Notes under the pieces: generated by a model
Seen by the model: only the letters and a program-made list of their open reading frames with translations
Databases searched by the model: none
What the model was told of the DNA's origin: nothing
Part shown: piece after piece, positions 17,661 through 26,484 of the stretch
How positions within the stretch are numbered: the stretch's first letter is position 1
Layout: every line of letters begins with the position of its first letter
Assembly (NCBI RefSeq): GCF_900102485.1
Contig: NZ_FNBX01000004.1
Span: 130,083 to 194,082 of the forward strand
Direction: 5' to 3'
Source of the DNA: Desulfovibrio legallii
GTDB taxonomy: Bacteria > Desulfobacterota > Desulfovibrionia > Desulfovibrionales > Desulfovibrionaceae
DNA length: 64,000 bases
Position numbers and translations under genes: made by a program

Positions 17661-18698
17661 TCAGTATTCTTTGCTGCGGGGCATGGGGGCGGCATCCGGG
17701 TCATAGGCCTGGGAACCGTCGGTGTGCACCCTGGCCCTGGGCAGCATGGTCCGCAGGCGCACTTTGAGGTACAGATTTTCCAGAAACAGGGCCAGATGGT
17801 CCACGGCCTGGCGCACAAAACTGCGCATGGATTCGTCCATGGTCCTGGGCGTGGTATGGGCGAGGCAAAGCACGCCCCGCGTGCTTTTGTTGACCATCAC
17901 CGGCATGCACATGGCCGCCTGAAAATCTGGCATGTCCGGCAGCTTGCCAAAGAGCACCGCTGCGGGCGCGCCTTCCACGCCTTCGGCCACCACGGGCTGA
18001 TCGTTGCGGAAAACCCAGCCCGTAATGCCGCTGCCCATGGGCAGGATGAGGGGCTCCTCGCCGGTAAGCAGCAGGCGGGCCGATTCGCTCTCCACGCAGT
18101 AGGTCTCGCCGGGCTGATCCACAGAGGCGAAGGCGCAGTAGTCAAAACCCGTGGCCTCCACCATGATCTTCAGGTAGTTGTGCAGAAACTGCGGCCAGCG
18201 CTTGTAGCGGAAGCGCAGATCCTGAATAACGCCGAGGTCGGCAAAATAGCGCGGAATGTCGCCCGCAAGCTCCTGCCGTCCGCGGCTGCCCTGCTGGCGC
18301 GCGATGAGCTCCGCGAACATCTGGAGGATTTTGTGGTCCTTGTCCGAGAAGGAATACTGCCGCTTGCTGTCCACGCAGAGGGCGCCGCCCGTGGGCACGG
18401 GGCAGCCCATAAAGGCCTTGATGCTGCCTTCCTCGCCGCTGGAATAGTAGCCGAGGTTGCTCTGGCGCTGGTCAAAATTGGGCACCAGCAGGGGCTGACG
18501 GTTGCGGACAATCCAGCCCACCAGCCCCTTGCCCGGCAGAACCGTGGCGTTGGCGGCGATTTTGTCCCCCAGACTGAAAAAAGCGGTGAGGCGGTGGGCC
18601 TCGCCCTCTTCCTCCGGCAGGAACAGCACCACCGAATAGGCGTCGAACACGCTGCAAACAATACTTAGTATATGTTTTTCAAGAGAATTGGCGGTCAT
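17661..18698 (-). CDS. Tandem GAF-domain protein
   Basis: 345 residues from the ATG at 18698, though no clear ribosome site precedes it. Two GAF-like modules: residues about 10-145 (GKGLVGWIVRNRQPLLVPNF... GALCVDSK) and about 170-310 (GSGITGWVFRNDQPVVAEGVEG... MCMPVMVNKSTRGVLCLAHT). There is no output domain such as a kinase or cyclase. The stop is 2 nt from the mreB start, so the two are one transcript; a sensing input to cell-shape control is a possible reading, not shown by sequence. Confidence 0.75.
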   Translation of the reverse strand: MTANSLEKHILSIVCSVFDAYSVVLFLPEEEGEAHRLTAFFSLGDKIAANATVLPGKGLVGWIVRNRQPLLVPNFDQRQSNLGYYSSGEEGSIKAFMGCPVPTGGALCVDSKRQYSFSDKDHKILQMFAELIARQQGSRGRQELAGDIPRYFADLGVIQDLRFRYKRWPQFLHNYLKIMVEATGFDYCAFASVDQPGETYCVESESARLLLTGEEPLILPMGSGITGWVFRNDQPVVAEGVEGAPAAVLFGKLPDMPDFQAAMCMPVMVNKSTRGVLCLAHTTPRTMDESMRSFVRQAVDHLALFLENLYLKVRLRTMLPRARVHTDGSQAYDPDAAPMPRSKEY

Positions 18699-18925
18699 GG
18701 TGCGTGGGGTTGATGGTGCGGCCGCACCGAGGGCGGCGTGAGGGAACGCATTTCTTGTAGCAAAGCGGGCCCGCCCCCGCAACTGCTTTTGCGCTCCGCC
18801 GCAGGGCACCCACGCGCCGAAAACACGCCCGATTTTGCGCAGGGGCGGATTCCTCCGCTTTTCCCTCTGGAAATATCTCTGAAAAAAAGCTAAATACACA
18901 AAAAAATTCCAGACGGGGCGCACGG

Positions 18926-20644
18926 ATGATCAAGTGGCAAGAAATTTTCAGCAAAAACGGCCTGCCCTGGCAGGACGCCGACGACCTTGCCGCCCCGCTC
19001 GCCATCAGCAGCCTGCCTGAGCTCAAGCAGTTTCTGGACGCGGTGCACATTCGCTTCTGCCTCGTCAAGCCCTACCAGGAAAACAAAAATTACCCCCTGG
19101 TGGAAAGCCGCGAGCTCCTCCCCTCCTTCGACAACGACATGTTTGAGTATAAAGACCTGCCTGGCTTTTCTCTGGTGGCCTTTGCCCGGCAGCTGGACTA
19201 TTTTTCCGAGATTTTTCAGTTTGACAAGCTCCACCCGGTCATCATCGAGGGCGAAGGGGCCTGCTGCCCGCTGGAAAACCAGGTCATGGAGCAGAACCTG
19301 CTGACCCTGGCCTCGCGCCTGCCGCGCCGCCACCAGGACGTCTTTCGTCAGCAGTTCCGCTCCGCCGATACGGTCCTGCTGGAGACCTACCCCGCCCTCA
19401 TGCCTTACCTTCTGAGCATGGACCGGGCGCACGTCCTGGCCTGGGGCGCGGACAACACCTTCCACCTGGCGGGCATCTTCGCCTCCTTCCCTTCCGATAT
19501 CGACAGCGAGCTCAAGCGCTTCGGCATCCGCATCGGCAAGTTCGCCTATGGCGACAACGATATGTATGAGCGCAACCGCATGTTCGTCTACCAGTACCTG
19601 ATGGAGCTTTACGGCTTTCCCATCGTTTCGGAGCGGCGCACCTCCAGCGCGCTGTTTGCCCGCAAGCTGCACAAAATGGGCGAACGTTTTCTGCTCCGCG
19701 TGCTGGGCCAGACGGACCGCACCCTCACCACCTATCTTTCCACAGGCGAAAACACGCGCTATCCCCGGCTGGAAAAAATCGCCCTGGTGGCGGTGGATCC
19801 GGATCAAGACGAAGCCCTGGAGGCCATCGACCGCGACGGCTTTTTTCTGGATAAGCCCCGCCGCGTGGTCATCCTGCGGGTGACCTACCTCCAGCACAGC
19901 TTCGATTCCAGCAACGTGCGCCAGGACCGCGCCCTCTCTGTCGTCGCCCAGGAGGTGCTCCACCCCCTCACGGGCGAGCCCCTGCGCGGGCTCAACATCA
20001 TCAAGGACGCCTCCAACATGTTCCTGCGCCTCAACGATATAGTGCGGGGCGAATACACGGGGCGCATCACCTACAAACGCACCGAGGTGGTGGAAAATAC
20101 CGATTCGCACGAAAAACGTCTCAAATTCCTCTACAGCTGGCTGGCCAAGCATCAGCGCCGCATGATCAGCTACAGCGACGAATTTTTCTCCAACGTGAGC
20201 AAGGTGCTCTCCGGCTACCTCTACTCGCCGGACAACGACGAGGTGTTTGAAAACCTGCGCGACCTCTATCAGGAGGTGCGCACCCGCTTCAGCTATATCC
20301 AGCAGGCCCGCCGGGTCCGCATCCTGGAAGACATCTGCCGGCGCAGCCACAAAGGCGCGCGCCTCACCTACCGCCAGGCCCTGCGCGAGGCCGTGGCCCT
20401 GCTCAATGAACTGAAATTTGAGATCGTCAACTTTTTCCCCGCGTTGGTGGACGACGTCATCAGCTGCGTGGAACGCATCCTCGGCGACCGCTACCTGCAA
20501 CGCAAGTATATGGAACCGCCCGAAGATTCCCTGACCCCGGCGGGCCAGGAAATCCGCAAAAACTACGGGCGGCTCGTGGCGCTGCAGGACGGCTTCAAGG
20601 CCGTGCGGCGGGCGCGCCGGGGCAAGGATACGGCTGCGGCATGA
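18926..20644 (+). CDS. Conserved-looking 572-residue protein of unknown function
   Basis: I do not recognise this family. The protein is soluble (no signal peptide or membrane segment), balanced in charge and rich in aromatic residues. The last third (about 390-530) is mostly helical, with Arg/Glu-rich stretches. A charged segment QHSFDSSNVRQDRAL and LRGLNIIKDASNMFLRLND sit in the middle. Start ATG at 18926 is 5 nt after a CACGG stretch, without a good ribosome site. It heads a coupled set with rsmE, rarA and an acyltransferase; the ATG of rsmE overlaps its stop. Confidence 0.7.
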   Translation: MIKWQEIFSKNGLPWQDADDLAAPLAISSLPELKQFLDAVHIRFCLVKPYQENKNYPLVESRELLPSFDNDMFEYKDLPGFSLVAFARQLDYFSEIFQFDKLHPVIIEGEGACCPLENQVMEQNLLTLASRLPRRHQDVFRQQFRSADTVLLETYPALMPYLLSMDRAHVLAWGADNTFHLAGIFASFPSDIDSELKRFGIRIGKFAYGDNDMYERNRMFVYQYLMELYGFPIVSERRTSSALFARKLHKMGERFLLRVLGQTDRTLTTYLSTGENTRYPRLEKIALVAVDPDQDEALEAIDRDGFFLDKPRRVVILRVTYLQHSFDSSNVRQDRALSVVAQEVLHPLTGEPLRGLNIIKDASNMFLRLNDIVRGEYTGRITYKRTEVVENTDSHEKRLKFLYSWLAKHQRRMISYSDEFFSNVSKVLSGYLYSPDNDEVFENLRDLYQEVRTRFSYIQQARRVRILEDICRRSHKGARLTYRQALREAVALLNELKFEIVNFFPALVDDVISCVERILGDRYLQRKYMEPPEDSLTPAGQEIRKNYGRLVALQDGFKAVRRARRGKDTAAA

Positions 20645-21399
20645 ACGGACCTTTCTTTTATCTGCCCCCGGAAGCCTGGGGGACGGACGTGTGTCTGGAA
20701 GGGCAGGAGGCGCGCCACCTGACGCAGGTGCTGCGCCTTACGCCCGGTTGTGAAGTGGGCCTTCTGGACGGCCGGGGCCGCCGGGGACGCTTTATCCTGC
20801 GTGCGGTGAACAAAAAAAACGCCCGCCTTGAGCGCCTGGAAGAGGAAACCCTGCCCCGCCCCAAGGCCCTGGCCGTCATGGCCCTGGCCTTCAGCAAGGC
20901 CGTGCGGCGCGGCTTTTTTATGGAAAAAGCCGTGGAGCTGGGCGCGCACGGCGTGTGGCTGTGGCAGGGCGAGCACAGCCAGGGCCGCCTGCCCGCCGCC
21001 GCGCGGGAAACCTGCCTGGGCCAGATGACGGCCGGCGCCAAACAGAGCGGCAACCCCTGGCTGCCAGAGGTGCGCGCCCTCACCGGCGGGGTGGACCAGC
21101 TGGTCAGCCTGGCCCATGAGGCCGATTACCGCATCCTGCCCTGGGAAATGCAGACGGGCGTGCCCATGCTCACCCCCGGCCTGGCTGGACGCGCCGGGCT
21201 TACCGTCTATGTGGTCGGCCCGGAGGGCGGCTTTTCCGAGCGGGAGCTTGCGGCCCTGCGCGCGGCAAACTTCACGCCCGTGAGCCTGGGCGGTCGCGTG
21301 CTGCGCTGCGAAACGGCGGCCACCCTCTGCCTGGGGCTGCACTGGTGGGCCTCCCAGCTGCCCGGCGGCCCGGACGCCGGGAAAGGCAGCCCCGCGTGA
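20641..21399 (+). CDS. rsmE: 16S rRNA (uracil1498-N3)-methyltransferase
   Basis: 252 residues. N-terminal PUA-like domain (EARHLTQVLRLTPGCEV) followed by a SPOUT methyltransferase domain with the knot motifs VVGPEGGFSERE and SLGGRVLRCETAA. It methylates U1498 of 16S rRNA with S-adenosylmethionine. Its ATG overlaps the previous stop (ATGA) and its own stop overlaps the next start (GTGA). Confidence 0.94.
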   Translation: MNGPFFYLPPEAWGTDVCLEGQEARHLTQVLRLTPGCEVGLLDGRGRRGRFILRAVNKKNARLERLEEETLPRPKALAVMALAFSKAVRRGFFMEKAVELGAHGVWLWQGEHSQGRLPAAARETCLGQMTAGAKQSGNPWLPEVRALTGGVDQLVSLAHEADYRILPWEMQTGVPMLTPGLAGRAGLTVYVVGPEGGFSERELAALRAANFTPVSLGGRVLRCETAATLCLGLHWWASQLPGGPDAGKGSPA

Positions 21400-22622
21400 G
21401 CGTGCAGCAGCCCTTGCCGGAGCGCCTGCGCCCCGCCGACCTGGACCTTTTTCTGGGCCAGAGCCACCTGGGGGAGCGCCTGCGCTCCCTCATGCGGGCC
21501 AAGCGCCTGCCGAGCCTGCTTTTTTTTGGCCCTCCAGGCTGCGGCAAGTCCACCCTGGCGCTGTTGCTGGCCAAATCCACGGGCAAAAAATACCTGCGCC
21601 TGAGCGCGCCGGAGGCGGGCCTGCAGCACCTGCGGCGCGCCCTGACCGGCGTGGAAGTGCTGGTGCTGGACGAGCTGCACCGCTTTTCCAAGGCGCAGCA
21701 GGATTTTTTCCTGCCCCTGGTGGAATCGGGCGAGCTGACCCTGCTGGCCACCACCACAGAGAACCCTTCCTTCAGCGTTACCCGGCAGCTGCTCTCGCGT
21801 CTGCATGTGCTGCGCCTGCGGCCCCTGGGCCATGCGGAAATGCTGGAGCTGGCCCGGCGCGGGGCCAAAGAGCTTGGGCTGGAGCTGGCCGAGCCCGTGG
21901 CCGACCTGCTGGCGGGCGTGGCCCACGGCGACGCCCGCACCCTGCTCAACCTGGTGGAATATGTGGCCGCCCTGCCGGAAGACCGCCGCGACGCAGAACA
22001 GGTCAAGGCCGCCCTGCCGGAGCTGCTGCAACGCCACGATAAAGACGGCGACAGCCACTATGAGCTGGCCTCGGCCCTGATCAAATCCATCCGCGGCAGC
22101 GATGTGGACGCGGCCCTCTACTATCTGGCCTGTCTGCTGGAAGGCGGGGAGGATCCGCGCTTTGTCTGCCGCCGGCTCATCCTTTCCGCCTCCGAAGATG
22201 TGGGCCTGGCCGACCCCGGAGCCCTGCCCCTGGCCGTGGCTTGCCAGCAGGCGGTGGAGTTTGTGGGCATGCCTGAAGGCTTCATCCCCCTGGCGGAAAC
22301 CGTCGTCTACCTGGCCCTGGCGCGCAAGAGCAACTCCTCCTACGCAGCCTACCTCACCGCCGCGCGGGAGGTAAAGCTCAACGGCGCGCGGGCCGTGCCC
22401 CTGCACCTGCGCAATCCCTCCACCCAGCTGCAAAAAGACTGGGGCTACGGCAAGGAATACAAATATCCGCACAATTTTCCGGAATCCTGGGTGGCGCAGG
22501 ACTATCTGCCGCCAGAGCTGGCGGGGCGGCGGTTTTATCAGCCCCGCGAAAACGGCGAAGAGCCCCGCCTGAGCCAGTGGTGGCGCAGGCTGCTTCGCCA
22601 GAGCAAAAAGACGGACCAATAA
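21396..22622 (+). CDS. rarA: Replication-associated recombination protein A (MgsA/RarA), AAA+ ATPase
   Basis: 408 residues from a GTG at 21396 that overlaps the rsmE stop; an upstream ATG at 21345 would run 51 nt into rsmE. Walker A GPPGCGKST, Walker B VLVLDELHRFSK, sensor ATTTENPSF, and the C-terminal tetramerisation part with GSDVDAALYYLACLLEGGEDP, ASEDVGLADP and DWGYGKEYKYPHN. RarA acts at stalled replication forks. Confidence 0.94.
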   Translation: MSVQQPLPERLRPADLDLFLGQSHLGERLRSLMRAKRLPSLLFFGPPGCGKSTLALLLAKSTGKKYLRLSAPEAGLQHLRRALTGVEVLVLDELHRFSKAQQDFFLPLVESGELTLLATTTENPSFSVTRQLLSRLHVLRLRPLGHAEMLELARRGAKELGLELAEPVADLLAGVAHGDARTLLNLVEYVAALPEDRRDAEQVKAALPELLQRHDKDGDSHYELASALIKSIRGSDVDAALYYLACLLEGGEDPRFVCRRLILSASEDVGLADPGALPLAVACQQAVEFVGMPEGFIPLAETVVYLALARKSNSSYAAYLTAAREVKLNGARAVPLHLRNPSTQLQKDWGYGKEYKYPHNFPESWVAQDYLPPELAGRRFYQPRENGEEPRLSQWWRRLLRQSKKTDQ

Positions 22623-23446
22623 TGAATCCTTTTGTAGACGGCGACATCAGCGCCAAATTCCTTACCGGCAACGCCTACCGCAGCCCTGGGCTGCGCGCGG
22701 GCCTGGTCAGCCGCATGCTGCCTTCCGTAAGTTTTTACAGCCACCTGTTTCTGGGCCCGGTACGCTGGCTGTGCCGCCGCGCCGCCCGCGGCCTGTGCGA
22801 CGACGCGGCCTGGGTCTACGCCAGCGTCTGGGTGGCCGACCTTATGGAGCGCCTGGGCTGCCCCGTGGAGGTGCAGGGCATGGACGCCATAGACGCCGTG
22901 GACGGCCCCTGCCTCTTTGTGGCCAACCACATGAGCACACTGGAAACCTTTATGCTGCCCGGCATCATCCGGCCGCGCCGGCCCGTGACCTTTGTAGTCA
23001 AGCAGAGCCTTACGACCATGCCCTTCTTCGGACCGGTCATGCGCTCGCGCGACCCCATCGTAGTGGGCCGCACCAACCCGCGCGAAGACCTCAAGGCCGT
23101 GCTGGAAGGCGGCGTGGAACGGCTGCGCAAGGGCACTTCCATCATCGTCTTCCCGCAGCACACGCGCTCCCCGGTCTTTGACCCGCACCAGTTTAACAGC
23201 ATCGGCATCAAGCTGGCCAGAAAGGCCGACGTGCCAGTGGTGCCGCTGGCGCTCAAAACCGACGCCTGGGGCACGGGCAAAAAGATCAAAGAGCTTGGGC
23301 CCGTCAAACCCGGCATGGCCGTGCGCTACAGCTTTGCGCCGCCCCTGCGCGTTGCCGGGCAGGGTAAAGAAGAGCATGCCGCCGTCTGCCGCTACATCGC
23401 GGAACATCTGGCGCAGTGGCAGCGTGCGGACGGCGTCAATGGCTGA
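22622..23446 (+). CDS. Lysophospholipid acyltransferase-fold protein with altered motifs
   Basis: 274 residues; the ATG overlaps the rarA stop (TAATG). The PlsC-type fold is clear from ANHMSTLETF (about 101-110), VVKQSLTTMPFFGPVM, and the basic pocket region. However, the catalytic HX4D is HX4E (H103, E108), and the phosphate-binding FPEGTRS reads FPQHTRS (178-183). Both substitutions hit residues that define the family, so the acceptor substrate may not be lysophosphatidic acid. Peripheral or inner-membrane, no clear TM. Confidence 0.7.
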   Translation: MNPFVDGDISAKFLTGNAYRSPGLRAGLVSRMLPSVSFYSHLFLGPVRWLCRRAARGLCDDAAWVYASVWVADLMERLGCPVEVQGMDAIDAVDGPCLFVANHMSTLETFMLPGIIRPRRPVTFVVKQSLTTMPFFGPVMRSRDPIVVGRTNPREDLKAVLEGGVERLRKGTSIIVFPQHTRSPVFDPHQFNSIGIKLARKADVPVVPLALKTDAWGTGKKIKELGPVKPGMAVRYSFAPPLRVAGQGKEEHAAVCRYIAEHLAQWQRADGVNG

Positions 23447-23567
23447 TTTCCACGCCCCAACCGCCCGGAAACGGCGAATATCTTGACGTGCCCCCGCCAC
23501 ACTGGTATGAATTGTAGCAGGCAGCGTACGCAACATTGACTGTTCCCCCAACCAATGCCCCACGACC

Positions 23568-24146
23568 ATGACGCAAAAAAACAAGAAAGAAGCCCTGCTC
23601 CAGGCGGCCAAAGAACTGTTCGGCGAATACGGCTATGTGGAAACCACCTTCAAAAAAATTTCCGAGCGCGCCGGCGTGGCCCTGGGCCTGCTGACCCACC
23701 ATTACGGCAACAAGGAAAAGCTCTTTCTCGCTTCCGGGCTGGACGTGCTGGAGCACTTTCTGGTCAGACTGCGCGAGGCCACAGCCCAGGGGCACAACGG
23801 CTTTGACGCCGTGCTGCGCTTCTGCAAGGCCTATCTTGATTTTTCCGTGGATCCCGAATCCAACTGGCTTGTGCTGGTACGCTGCTCGCCCTACAGCGAC
23901 ATGAAGACCAAAACGGACCGGGACACCATGGATTCCATGTTCTCCCAGGTGCATCAGGAGCTGGAGCGGGTCATCGCCTTGGGCGTGGCCGACGGCAGCA
24001 TCGTAAAGGTGGACAGCCGCGCCACCGCGCAGGTCATCATTTCCCTCATGGTGGGCGCCAACCGGACCCGTGTGCTCACGCCCTATGCCGCGCCGGACCT
24101 CTACCAGCAGGTGCTGGACTTCGTGGCCCGCTCCATCCGGGCCTGA
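23568..24146 (+). CDS. TetR/AcrR-family transcriptional regulator
   Basis: 192 residues. N-terminal helix-turn-helix: ALLQAAKELFGEYGYVETTFKKISERAGVALGLLTHHYGNKEKLF (about 9-53). The C-terminal ligand domain is unassigned. The nearest target candidates are the acyltransferase upstream or the lipoprotein downstream; no operator half-sites stand out in its own upstream region. Confidence 0.85.
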   Translation: MTQKNKKEALLQAAKELFGEYGYVETTFKKISERAGVALGLLTHHYGNKEKLFLASGLDVLEHFLVRLREATAQGHNGFDAVLRFCKAYLDFSVDPESNWLVLVRCSPYSDMKTKTDRDTMDSMFSQVHQELERVIALGVADGSIVKVDSRATAQVIISLMVGANRTRVLTPYAAPDLYQQVLDFVARSIRA

Positions 24147-24267
24147 GGGGCTTTCCCCGGCGGCCTGCGGGCCTGGCCCGCTTGCGCCGCGCGAGGCCGG
24201 GGCGGGTTTCCCTTTCCGGCGTGGGCACTCGCGCAAGCCCGGCCCGTAGTCCGGAAAGGTTGCGCAG

Positions 24268-24292
24268 GGCCCTTGGCCGGCGGCCAAGGGCC
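24268..24292 (+). terminator. Perfect 11-bp hairpin downstream of the TetR gene
   Basis: GGCCCTTGGCC (24268-24278) and GGCCAAGGGCC (24282-24292) pair perfectly around a 3-nt loop. No T-tract follows. It separates the TetR gene from the lipoprotein gene; function as terminator is inferred from position. Confidence 0.4.
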
Positions 24293-24418
24293 GCCCACGC
24301 CAAGCTCCCGCCGTTGTGCCGCGGCCGCTCGCGCGCAAGGGGGCGCTTGCTGTTTGCCCTCCCTTTGCGGTAACATCGGCATGTTGCTATTTCTCCAACC
24401 GCTTTCAGGAGGCCGCAC

Positions 24419-25231
24419 ATGCCCCGTTACCTGCAACTCCCTGTCCTTCTGCTGCTGACGGGCAGCCTGCTGTTGTCCGGTTGCGCCAGCAAATACGGCG
24501 CGCAAAAGACCAAGGTCAACTACTATCCCCAGTGCTACCAGCCCGTAAACGCCCTGCGGCAGGACGAAAACAGCACGGGCTCCAGCACGGCAGCGGGTGC
24601 GGTGGGCGGCGCGCTGCTGGGCGCGATCATCGGCGGGCTCGCCACCGGTAAGGTGCAGGGGGCTGTGGCCGGGGCCGCGGCCGGCGGCGCTGTAGGCGCT
24701 GTAGGCGGTAATATCTACGGGAAATCACAGGCAAAAAAACGCGACGCCGCCTATCTTGAAAGTTATAACCGCCAGCTGGGAACCGAAGCGGCTAGCATGA
24801 ACCGCGCCACGGCCGCCGCCAAGGTGGCCGCCAAGTGCTACGACGGGCAGTTCAAGCTCGCCGCCGACCAGTTCCGGGCCGGGCAGATCTCGCGCCTGGA
24901 GTTCCAGCAACGCTACGACGAAATCCGCAGCGGTCTGGAAGAAACGTCCTATATTCTGGGCGATACCGCGGCCACCATGGCCCGCAAGGACGGCGAATAC
25001 CGCGAAGCCCTGGAGGAGCCCTACACCACGGCTCAGCCAACGGCCGCAGCGGCCCCTGCCGCCCAAAAGGCCCGGGCCTCCAAACCGGCCAGGCAGGCCT
25101 CCAGGGAAAGCAACGTGGCGGCTTCGGCCTCGGAGTGGAAGCAGTCCCGCCAGGATCTGGAAAGCACCAAGAACGATCTGGACCAACGGGTGACCGGATA
25201 CGACGAAACCGTCAAGAACCTGCTGGGCTGA
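24419..25231 (+). CDS. Glycine-zipper lipoprotein
   Basis: 270 residues with a lipoprotein signal peptide; the lipobox LLSGC places the lipidated Cys at position 22. Residues about 55-100 are a glycine-zipper membrane segment (AAGAVGGALLGAIIGGLATG... GAVGAVGGNIYG). The rest is helical and charged (KDGEYREAL... ESTKNDLDQRV) with an Ala/Pro/Lys-rich spacer. Most likely in the outer membrane or attached to the inner membrane from outside. AGGAGG precedes the start. It lies 137 nt ahead of the SrfABC-like cluster on the same strand and could be part of it. Confidence 0.75.
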   Translation: MPRYLQLPVLLLLTGSLLLSGCASKYGAQKTKVNYYPQCYQPVNALRQDENSTGSSTAAGAVGGALLGAIIGGLATGKVQGAVAGAAAGGAVGAVGGNIYGKSQAKKRDAAYLESYNRQLGTEAASMNRATAAAKVAAKCYDGQFKLAADQFRAGQISRLEFQQRYDEIRSGLEETSYILGDTAATMARKDGEYREALEEPYTTAQPTAAAAPAAQKARASKPARQASRESNVAASASEWKQSRQDLESTKNDLDQRVTGYDETVKNLLG

Positions 25232-25368
25232 TCCCCACTGCGCGCACGGCGGCGTTTCGCGCGGCTTCCGCTGCCGCGGCCCGTGCGGCGCGGCGGCTTT
25301 GACGCGCCCTGCGGCCCTGTGTCGCGCGCGGCGTCCCCAGTCCGGCCCTGTCCCACGTGGAGCGGCGC

Positions 25369-26484
25369 ATGGAACAATCTCCTTCCCCTTCGCAACATTC
25401 GGCCCCCCCGGCGGAAACGCCGGCCGCGGCCGCTGCGGTCCTGCGCCCGTGGTACGCCCGGCCGTGGTTCTGGGCCCTGCTTCTGCTGCTGGCGCTCCTG
25501 CTGCTGGCGGCATGGCTGTTCTGGCAGGAACGGCAGGCCGCCCTGGCCGCCCAGGCGCGACTGGACCAGGAAACCGCCCTGGCGCGGCAGCGCAACGCCG
25601 ATCGCGCCGCGTTTCTGGAACAGCTGCGGGCCCTGCTGCAACAAGATCCCTGTGAAGTGCAGCGCCGGCTGCCCCAGCTTACGCCGCCCGCGGGCGTGAC
25701 CTGGCCGCCCGTGGGCGCGGCCGGGCCCGTCGTCCCTCAAACTGAGCCTGAGGCCAAATCCGCAGCCCCCCAGACCGCCGCCGCGGATTCGGCCCCGTCT
25801 GCCGCCCAGCCCGCCCGGCCCGGCAGTGTGGCTGCCCTGCTGGAGCAGGCCACGGTCATGGTGCTGGCGCTCAAGCCAGAGGGGCTGGTGCTGGGTTCGG
25901 GCTTTTTTGCGGCCCAGGGGGCCGTGGTCACCAACGCCCATGTGGTGGCCCAGGCCAGGCAGGTGGCCGTCATCAACAAGGCGCTGGGCAAGCCTCTGCC
26001 CGCTTCCATCAAGGCGCTGAGCGTGGACGGCAATGAAGATTTCGCCCTGCTCGCCGTGCCGGACGCGCCCACAATCACGCCGCTTGTCCTCTCCAGCGCG
26101 GTAAGCCGCACCCAGCGGGTCAGCGCCTGGGGCTTCCCCGGCGCGGTCACAACGGACGACCCCAAGTTTGCGGCCCTGCTGCGCGGCGAAAGCGTTGAAG
26201 CTCCGGAAGTGGTCTATACTGACGGCGTGGTGAGCGTGGTGCTGGACCGCACGCCGCCCCTCATCGTCCATACGGCCACGGTTTCCCAGGGCAACAGCGG
26301 CGGCCCCCTGGTGGACGACCAGGGCCGGGTGGTGGGCGTCAATACCGCCATCAAGCTGGACGACGCCTCTTACCGACAGTCCAGCCTGGCCATCGTCAGC
26401 GCGCGGCTGGCGGCATTTTTGCGCAAGGCGGGCGTGGCCGTGCGCCTTGAGGCCGCGCAGCCCGCTGCGGGAGGCAAGCCATGA
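25369..26484 (+). CDS. Membrane-anchored trypsin-like serine protease
   Basis: 371 residues from the ATG at 25369 (GGAG 6 nt upstream). One membrane helix (about 33-52) places the rest outside the cytoplasm. Residues 53-150 are a helical then Pro/Ala-rich spacer. The S1C-type catalytic triad is complete: His191 (TNAHVV), Asp224 (GNEDFALL) and Ser310 (QGNSGGPLVD). There is no PDZ domain, unlike DegP/DegS. First gene of the tight cluster 25.4-40.6 kb; its stop overlaps the next start (ATGA). It may process a cluster product or an external target. Confidence 0.82.
   Translation: MEQSPSPSQHSAPPAETPAAAAAVLRPWYARPWFWALLLLLALLLLAAWLFWQERQAALAAQARLDQETALARQRNADRAAFLEQLRALLQQDPCEVQRRLPQLTPPAGVTWPPVGAAGPVVPQTEPEAKSAAPQTAAADSAPSAAQPARPGSVAALLEQATVMVLALKPEGLVLGSGFFAAQGAVVTNAHVVAQARQVAVINKALGKPLPASIKALSVDGNEDFALLAVPDAPTITPLVLSSAVSRTQRVSAWGFPGAVTTDDPKFAALLRGESVEAPEVVYTDGVVSVVLDRTPPLIVHTATVSQGNSGGPLVDDQGRVVGVNTAIKLDDASYRQSSLAIVSARLAAFLRKAGVAVRLEAAQPAAGGKP

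Noticed and set aside
24147..24418. Search for promoter or operator between the TetR gene and the lipoprotein
   Set aside because: Only the 11-bp hairpin and a weak TTGCGG/TATTTC pair were found; not sufficient for a call.
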